Origin: a virus
Reading direction: 5' to 3' (one strand)
DNA: 47,362 nucleotides
Virus record (IMG/VR): IMGVR_UViG_3300020185_000077
Coordinates: 1 to 47,362 of that record
The translations under genes were made by a program, and so were the position numbers. The notes beneath the pieces were generated by a model. That model saw only the letters and a list, made by a program, of their open reading frames with translations, was not told the origin of the DNA and searched no databases. Below, in pieces: positions 42,394-47,362 of the stretch (its first letter is position 1; the number at the start of each line of letters is the position of its first letter).

Positions 42394-42414
42394 TAAATAA
42401 ATAAATAAATAAAT
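42394..42414 (+). repeat. TAAA tetranucleotide repeat forming a leader
   Basis: Five copies of TAAA and one extra T directly precede the ATG at 42415, making the whole leader of paralogue 3 a simple repeat. Slippage here could change leader length, and perhaps translation rate, without touching the protein. Confidence 0.75.
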
Positions 42415-42837
42415 ATGGCAACAACAGCAACAATAAGTATATCTTCAGATATAGCTCCAGGTTTTGGTGGTATTAGCGAAAGCATGACACTAACGCAAGC
42501 TGGTAGTTTAGTAGATATAGATAGCACAACAGGGTTTTCTATAAGAAAGTTATCAGCTACAGGCGCAGTAGATTTAGTAACAATGGCTAACGAACTTGTA
42601 GAACCAAAAGACAGTGTGGCTGCAAAAATATACATTAGAAACATTGGTTATAGAGATGTTATTGATAAATCAGTAGGTGTCACTATAGGTGTAAATGCAG
42701 AGCCTATTGGTAAGCTTTACGGTGGTGATTGGTTAATGATGCCTCTTACCTGTGTAGACGCTGACGATATTACGGTAAATCCAGACAACGATAACACTGT
42801 AGTTATAGAATACGTTTTATTCTACGAAGAAGCATAA
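42415..42837 (+). CDS. Small beta-rich structural protein, tandem paralogue 3
   Basis: A 140-residue protein: MATTATISISSDIAPG at the start, KIYIRNIGYRD in the middle, PIGKLYGGDWLMMP near 101-114, and VIEYVLFYEEA at the end. The GKLYGGDW motif is almost identical to paralogue 2. The most variable part among the three is residues about 15-70, which would be expected if that face meets different partners. It lies two genes before the fibre. Confidence 0.65.
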   Translation: MATTATISISSDIAPGFGGISESMTLTQAGSLVDIDSTTGFSIRKLSATGAVDLVTMANELVEPKDSVAAKIYIRNIGYRDVIDKSVGVTIGVNAEPIGKLYGGDWLMMPLTCVDADDITVNPDNDNTVVIEYVLFYEEA

Positions 42838-42840
42838 CAA

Positions 42841-43158
42841 GTGGCCTTGCATTACAACATAGTAGGCGCTACATCTTCTATTGTAGAGTTAATAGCCCCG
42901 AGTGTTTCTCAAAGTATTAAATCTATTTTGTTTACAAACGTACATGACACCGCAGAAGCTACGGTAACTCTTTTTATTGAAGACAGCCCTTCCAGTGGTT
43001 CGTCTAGCAAGTATAATATTATACACACGGTAAATGTGCCATCGGATACATCTTTGCTTTTAGATAACAAATCCATGTTAAAGTACGAGTCTAAGTACGG
43101 TTTATATATAGAGGTAGGATCTACAGATACCGTAGATGTAATGATAGGAACTAATTAA
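42841..43158 (+). CDS. Small structural protein with GTG start
   Basis: A 105-residue beta-rich protein. The only good start is GTG at 42841, three bases after the previous stop; no ATG lies near. Motifs: QSIKSILFTNVHDTAEATVT, LFIEDSPSSGSSSKYNI, TSLLLDNKSMLKYESKYGLY, ending VDVMIGTN. The pattern is that of a small one-domain sandwich protein of the virion surface. The GTG start may keep its level below that of the ATG-started neighbours. Confidence 0.6.
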   Translation: MALHYNIVGATSSIVELIAPSVSQSIKSILFTNVHDTAEATVTLFIEDSPSSGSSSKYNIIHTVNVPSDTSLLLDNKSMLKYESKYGLYIEVGSTDTVDVMIGTN

Positions 43159-43181
43159 TTACGTAATAATAAACTAATTAT

Positions 43182-46100
43182 ATGAAGTGGATAGGCCAAC
43201 ATATATACGACTTAGCAGCTAGGTTTCGTGGTAATGTAACTATTGAAGGCGATCTAACTGTAAATGGTACGTATACTCAAATAGACACAGATGTAACCAC
43301 TACGGAGCAATGGCTCGTCACAAATGACGGTACAGGCCCTGCTGCTATAATAAATCAAAAAGGTAGTCAAGATATATTCGACGTGCAAGATGATGGCACA
43401 AGTGTATTTTACATTGAAGACGGTGGTAATGTCGGCATCGGAACGGCTTCACCGGACGGAATACTTGATGTAAGTGGAGCTGATAACGGTGTGTTTTTTA
43501 GAAGAAATGCCTATCAATATTTAACATTTACAACCGACGCTCATAGTAATAGAATTGAATCGGCTGGTAAAACAGTTTTCCTGGGAACAACTGATGCACA
43601 AACTTTATATTTAAAAACTAATGATAGTTCAAGATTAACAATCACATCAACTGGCAACGTCGGCATAGGAACTACTAGCCCGTCAGTTGGACTTCAACTT
43701 GGTAACAATTCGTCAGGACAAACAAAATTAGCTATATTCAATAGCGAAGGAGGTAACGAAAACGGATTAACCATACAATCAAGAGTTAATAGAGCTAGAA
43801 TTAAAGTGGCAGACAACGACACATCTGTTTACATGGTAGCCGAAGGCAGTATAGCTTCTTTTGGAATGGCTGATTCAGCGGCGGCTACTAATATATCTGT
43901 ATTGTCTTCTGGAAATGTTGGCATCGGAACAACTTCGCCGAGTGGAAAACTTGATATTGTAAGTTCTAGTGCTACTGGAGTTGAAGTGAACACAACTGGT
44001 GGTTATTTTGCTGCAACTTTCACAACTGATTATGACAACGTAGCAAGATTTTTAAGTTCAGATTCAGATTCATCAATTGTTATACAAGATTCAAATTCCA
44101 CAAATAATGGGAATAAAATTGGGGTGATAACTGATGATATGTATTTCAAAACTACTGGCGCAGAAAGAATGCGTATCACATCAGGTGGAAACGTACTAAT
44201 TGGAACAACATCTGATAATGGACAAAAACTTAATGTTGATGGCTCTGGTAGATTTACTGGAACTGCTTTTTTAGAGGGAGAAGTTAAAGTTGGAACTACA
44301 TCTGGTGCAAGTTTAAATCTTTTAAGAACAAGTGCAAATTACATAAGTGCTACAAGTGGAACTGGATATTTAGCATTTAGAACTGGAGGGTATGATATTG
44401 CTTTAACTTTAGACGCGCAACAAAACGCTTCTTTTGCTGGCGCATTAACTGTCGGCGTAGACGACACAGGTCATGACGTTAAATTTTACGGAGCAACATC
44501 TGGTAGGTATTTATTATGGGATGAAAGTTATAATGGTTTAATATTTTCAGATAACACTAAGTTGCAACTAGGGTCTAGCACTGGACATGGTGACTTACAG
44601 TTGTTACATGATGGCACCAACAGTTACGTAAAAAACCATTTTGGTAATTTATATATAATGAATAACGCCGACGACGGCGATATTATCTTCCAATCAGACG
44701 ATGGCTCAGGTGGTGTTAAAACTTATTTCTATTTAGATGGTAGTATTGGTACCACAATATTTCCTGATAGTACAAGTTTAGGTTTTGGAACAGGTGGTGA
44801 TATGTATATTAACCACGACGCTACAAACTCGAATATAACAAATTTTACTGGTGATTTATATATTACGAACAGAGCTGATGACAAAGATATTATCCTTCAA
44901 TCAGATGATGGATCAGGTGGTTATACGCCTTATTTGACTTTAGATGGTAGCGCTGGGACAGTTGAGGTTGCTAAACAAATGAACTTTAACAACCACGTTA
45001 AGTTCGTTGATAACGCACATCTTTACTTAGGGTCTGCTAACGATCTGTCTATTGATCACAATGGAACAGACACTTATATTGGTAACTCAACTGGACATTT
45101 ATATATAACACAATACGCTGATGATAAGGATATAGCGTTTTACTGCGACGATGGTTCTGGTGGGATAACTCCTTATTTAACTCTGGATGGGAGTACTACT
45201 AGAATAGAGGTTGCTAAAAACATGAGGCTAGCAGATAACGTTAGCTTATTAATAGGTGGATCAAGTGATTTGTACTTAAAACACGATGGTAGTCATAGTT
45301 ACATTTCTCAAGGCGGTACTGGGAATTTATATATACAGCAAAATACCGCTGATGCGGATTTAGTATTACAGTGCGACGACGGTTCCGGAGGAACGACAGC
45401 TTACTTAACTTTAGATGGGAGTGTTGGATATACTCAAGCTCACAAAACAATAAGAGTAGCTGATGGTCAAAAAATACAATATGGTAATAGCGGTGATTTA
45501 AATATATACCACGACGCTACTAACAGTTGGATAATAAACGATACAGGCGATCTGTATATTAGAAACACCGTTGACGACAAAGACATAATCTTCCAATCAG
45601 ATGATGGTTCGGGGGGAGTTGAAACGTATTTTTATTTAGATGGAAGTGAGGGTTTAAATAGATTTTTCAAAACCACTATGTGGCAGGATAATGTGTATTT
45701 AAAAATTGGCTCTGGACAAGATTTGCAATTATCGCATGACGCCACTAACTCACATATAGTCAATTACGCTGGTGATTTAAAAATTACTCAAAACGCAAAT
45801 GATAAAGATATAATATTCAATTGCGATGATGGATCAGGAGGTAATACAGCTTATTTGACTTTAGATGGGAGTGCTGGGTATACTACAGTTCAGAAACAAA
45901 TTAGGTTTGATGATAGTGTTCCTGCTAAGTTTGGTACAGGTAATGACCTCCATATATTTCACGATGGCACGGATAGTTTAGTAGATAATTATACTGGTGA
46001 TTTATATTTTAGACAGACAGCTGATGATAAAGATATCATCTTCCAATCAGATGATGGTTCTGGTGGATTAACGGCTTATTTAACTTTAGATGGTGGATTG

Positions 46101-47362
46101 GGTTGGACTGTTGCATCAAAAAATATACAGTTTTCAGATAGTATAAAGGCTTCGTTTGGATCTAGCGTTGATATGATTATCCAACACAACGGTACTAATT
46201 CTTATATTGAAAACGCTACTGGTAACTTAGAAATTATAAACGGTCAAGACGATGGTGATATCATCTTCAAATCAGACGACGGGTCTGGAGGTTTAGCTGA
46301 ATATTTTAGATTAGATGGTGATAGCGCTACAAATATATTTAGCAAAGACGTTTTATTAACTGATAACATTAGTTTAAAAATAGGTAGCGCTGCTGATTTA
46401 AAAATATACCACGATGGTAGTAATAGTTATATAAAAGATGGTGGAACTGGTAATTTAAGAATAGCCGGGCAGTCTGTGGATATTCTTAACCCTGATGCAA
46501 ATGAGTTTAAAGCAAGATTTAAAGACAATGCAGAGGTTGAGCTATACTACGATAACGCTTTAAAACTATCAACTACAAATACTGGTATAGACGTAACCGG
46601 AGAAGTTAAAGGTGACAGTTTAGACATAGATGGAAACGCTGATATATCTGGTAACGCTCAATTAGGTGGAACTCTTACCGTAGGCGTCGACGACACAGGC
46701 CATGACGTAACATTTTTTGGAGCTACATCTGGTAGATATTTACAATGGGACGAAAGCTCTGATAGATTAGAGTTTCGTGACAGTGTATCTGCTGTATTTG
46801 GTAATGGAGCTGATTTGCATATACAACATGACGGTACTAATAGTAGTATTTCAAATAATACAGGTAATCTTACTTTCACACAAAATACAGATGATGGTGA
46901 TATAATTTTCCAGTCAGATGATGGATCTGGTGGAGTTGCGGAGTACATGTCTCTTGATGGTAGTATTGGTTATGTTAAGTTTAGTAAACCCGCTTTGTTT
47001 CTTGACAGTGTTGTAGCTGGGTTTGGTGGTAATGTTGACTTAAAATTAGTGCATGATGGTACAAATTCTAATATTACAAATATAACTGGTAACCTAAATA
47101 TCATTAACTACGCAGATGATAAAGACATAATATTCCAATCAGACGACGGATCAGGTGGAGTTGAGACATACATGTACTTGAACGGTGGAGTTGGGGTTGT
47201 CACTATCCCAGATAATAAAAGCTTAGGATTTGGAGCGGATGGTGGTAATGATTTTTATATATCTCACAATGGTACTAACACAAACCTCAGTAATTACCAA
47301 GGTGATTTATACTTTAATCAAAATGCCGACGACAAGGATATAATCTTCCGAAATGACGACGG
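43182..47362 (+). CDS. Repeat-rich tail fibre protein, 3' end outside the window
   Basis: An open frame from ATG 43182 to the window end (1393 codons, no stop). The N-terminus (MKWIGQHIYDLAARFRGNVT) probably attaches to the virion. Residues about 85-340 have GNVGIGT-S/T-SP motifs (three copies plus one variant) common in long phage fibres. From about 460 on there is a 75-residue repeat with the core G-x-L-Y-I-x-x-x-A-D-D-K-D-I-I-F-Q-S-D-D and YLTLDGS, eleven copies of the S/C-D-D-G-type core being visible. Proteins with GIGTTSP motifs often end in a self-cleaving S74 chaperone, which may lie beyond the window. It probably binds the host surface. Confidence 0.75.
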   Translation, partial: MKWIGQHIYDLAARFRGNVTIEGDLTVNGTYTQIDTDVTTTEQWLVTNDGTGPAAIINQKGSQDIFDVQDDGTSVFYIEDGGNVGIGTASPDGILDVSGADNGVFFRRNAYQYLTFTTDAHSNRIESAGKTVFLGTTDAQTLYLKTNDSSRLTITSTGNVGIGTTSPSVGLQLGNNSSGQTKLAIFNSEGGNENGLTIQSRVNRARIKVADNDTSVYMVAEGSIASFGMADSAAATNISVLSSGNVGIGTTSPSGKLDIVSSSATGVEVNTTGGYFAATFTTDYDNVARFLSSDSDSSIVIQDSNSTNNGNKIGVITDDMYFKTTGAERMRITSGGNVLIGTTSDNGQKLNVDGSGRFTGTAFLEGEVKVGTTSGASLNLLRTSANYISATSGTGYLAFRTGGYDIALTLDAQQNASFAGALTVGVDDTGHDVKFYGATSGRYLLWDESYNGLIFSDNTKLQLGSSTGHGDLQLLHDGTNSYVKNHFGNLYIMNNADDGDIIFQSDDGSGGVKTYFYLDGSIGTTIFPDSTSLGFGTGGDMYINHDATNSNITNFTGDLYITNRADDKDIILQSDDGSGGYTPYLTLDGSAGTVEVAKQMNFNNHVKFVDNAHLYLGSANDLSIDHNGTDTYIGNSTGHLYITQYADDKDIAFYCDDGSGGITPYLTLDGSTTRIEVAKNMRLADNVSLLIGGSSDLYLKHDGSHSYISQGGTGNLYIQQNTADADLVLQCDDGSGGTTAYLTLDGSVGYTQAHKTIRVADGQKIQYGNSGDLNIYHDATNSWIINDTGDLYIRNTVDDKDIIFQSDDGSGGVETYFYLDGSEGLNRFFKTTMWQDNVYLKIGSGQDLQLSHDATNSHIVNYAGDLKITQNANDKDIIFNCDDGSGGNTAYLTLDGSAGYTTVQKQIRFDDSVPAKFGTGNDLHIFHDGTDSLVDNYTGDLYFRQTADDKDIIFQSDDGSGGLTAYLTLDGGLGWTVASKNIQFSDSIKASFGSSVDMIIQHNGTNSYIENATGNLEIINGQDDGDIIFKSDDGSGGLAEYFRLDGDSATNIFSKDVLLTDNISLKIGSAADLKIYHDGSNSYIKDGGTGNLRIAGQSVDILNPDANEFKARFKDNAEVELYYDNALKLSTTNTGIDVTGEVKGDSLDIDGNADISGNAQLGGTLTVGVDDTGHDVTFFGATSGRYLQWDESSDRLEFRDSVSAVFGNGADLHIQHDGTNSSISNNTGNLTFTQNTDDGDIIFQSDDGSGGVAEYMSLDGSIGYVKFSKPALFLDSVVAGFGGNVDLKLVHDGTNSNITNITGNLNIINYADDKDIIFQSDDGSGGVETYMYLNGGVGVVTIPDNKSLGFGADGGNDFYISHNGTNTNLSNYQGDLYFNQNADDKDIIFRNDD
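44563..47362 (+). repeat. 225-base (75-residue) tandem repeats in the fibre gene
   Basis: The codon opening the SDDGSGG/CDDGSGG core occurs at 44694, 44901, 45144, 45372, 45597, 45822, 46047, 46272, 46914, 47139 and, as a variant, 47352. Spacing is exactly 225 bases in five intervals (45372 to 46272, and 46914 to 47139) and 207-243 in most others. One 642-base interval (46272 to 46914) holds a different insert. Core stretches remain similar at DNA level, so recombination between copies is possible. Confidence 0.85.

Noticed and set aside
42841-43158. Frameshifted fourth paralogue of the preceding three genes
   Set aside because: It lacks the KLYLKN and GKLYGGDW motifs and has its own GTG start; it is better treated as a different small structural protein.
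1-47362. tRNA genes, CRISPR arrays, insertion sequences, integrase and attachment sites
   Set aside because: I saw none. Gaps between genes are at most 74 bases and A/T-rich, with no room for a tRNA with flanks, and the only tandem repeats are inside genes or leaders.
43182-47362. Diversity-generating retroelement acting on the fibre
   Set aside because: No reverse transcriptase or template/variable repeat pair is visible; the repeats are ordinary protein-coding repeats with synonymous and conservative differences.

Overview
The window is the late (virion, lysis and fibre) half of a tailed phage genome. It is an AT-rich, densely packed, single-strand gene array: every gene I accept is on the + strand, gaps are mostly under 75 bases, and several genes overlap by 1 to 56 bases. 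The ordered set of terminase, portal, scaffold, major capsid protein, connector-like proteins, a giant nozzle-like protein and ejection-type internal proteins, with no sheath, tube or tape-measure gene, points to a short-tailed (podovirus-like) phage. Many proteins match, from memory, families common in uncultured marine phage genomes. The host is most likely a marine Bacteroidetes/Flavobacteriia. Signal peptides end in FSQ, VAQ or FGQ. One secreted protein has tandem GCTDPxxxNYNPxANxDDGSC repeats and an apparent type IX secretion (T9SS) sorting tail. Genes begin behind A/T-rich leaders rather than Shine-Dalgarno sequences.

Layout. 1-4329: end of a GroES-like gene; small genes including a winged-helix protein, an EF-hand-like protein, a small HExxH putative metallopeptidase, two related holin-like membrane proteins, a virion protein, a coiled coil and a tandem GroES-like protein; then a putative small terminase. 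4329-12621: large terminase, portal, Glu-rich scaffold, major capsid protein, a strong terminator, then a conserved structural protein. 12622-26724: two connector-like proteins, a 3210-residue nozzle-like protein, two further structural proteins and a GNAT-like acetyltransferase. 26731-36888: three ejection-type proteins, the last a 2445-residue polyvalent protein with zincin-like and HAD-phosphatase motifs. 36923-41531: an unusual block rich in exported proteins (outer-membrane-like barrel, single-pass membrane protein, exported thioredoxin-like protein without CxxC, a 27-residue Cys-rich microprotein, two small basic proteins and the T9SS-tailed protein). 41533-47362: three tandem paralogues, one more small structural protein, and a fibre of exact 75-residue repeats that runs off the window.

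How the parts fit. Terminase, portal, scaffold and capsid protein build and fill the head. The connectors and nozzle close it and form the tail. The internal proteins are probably ejected with the DNA. The fibre and small paralogues probably form the host-facing surface. The most unusual feature is the exported-protein block, which suggests the phage uses host Sec and perhaps T9SS to remodel the envelope or surface of the infected Bacteroidetes cell. The tandem GroES-like gene and the upstream GroES fragment suggest chaperonin control during capsid assembly. Names of conserved marine-phage families are from memory; no database search was possible.
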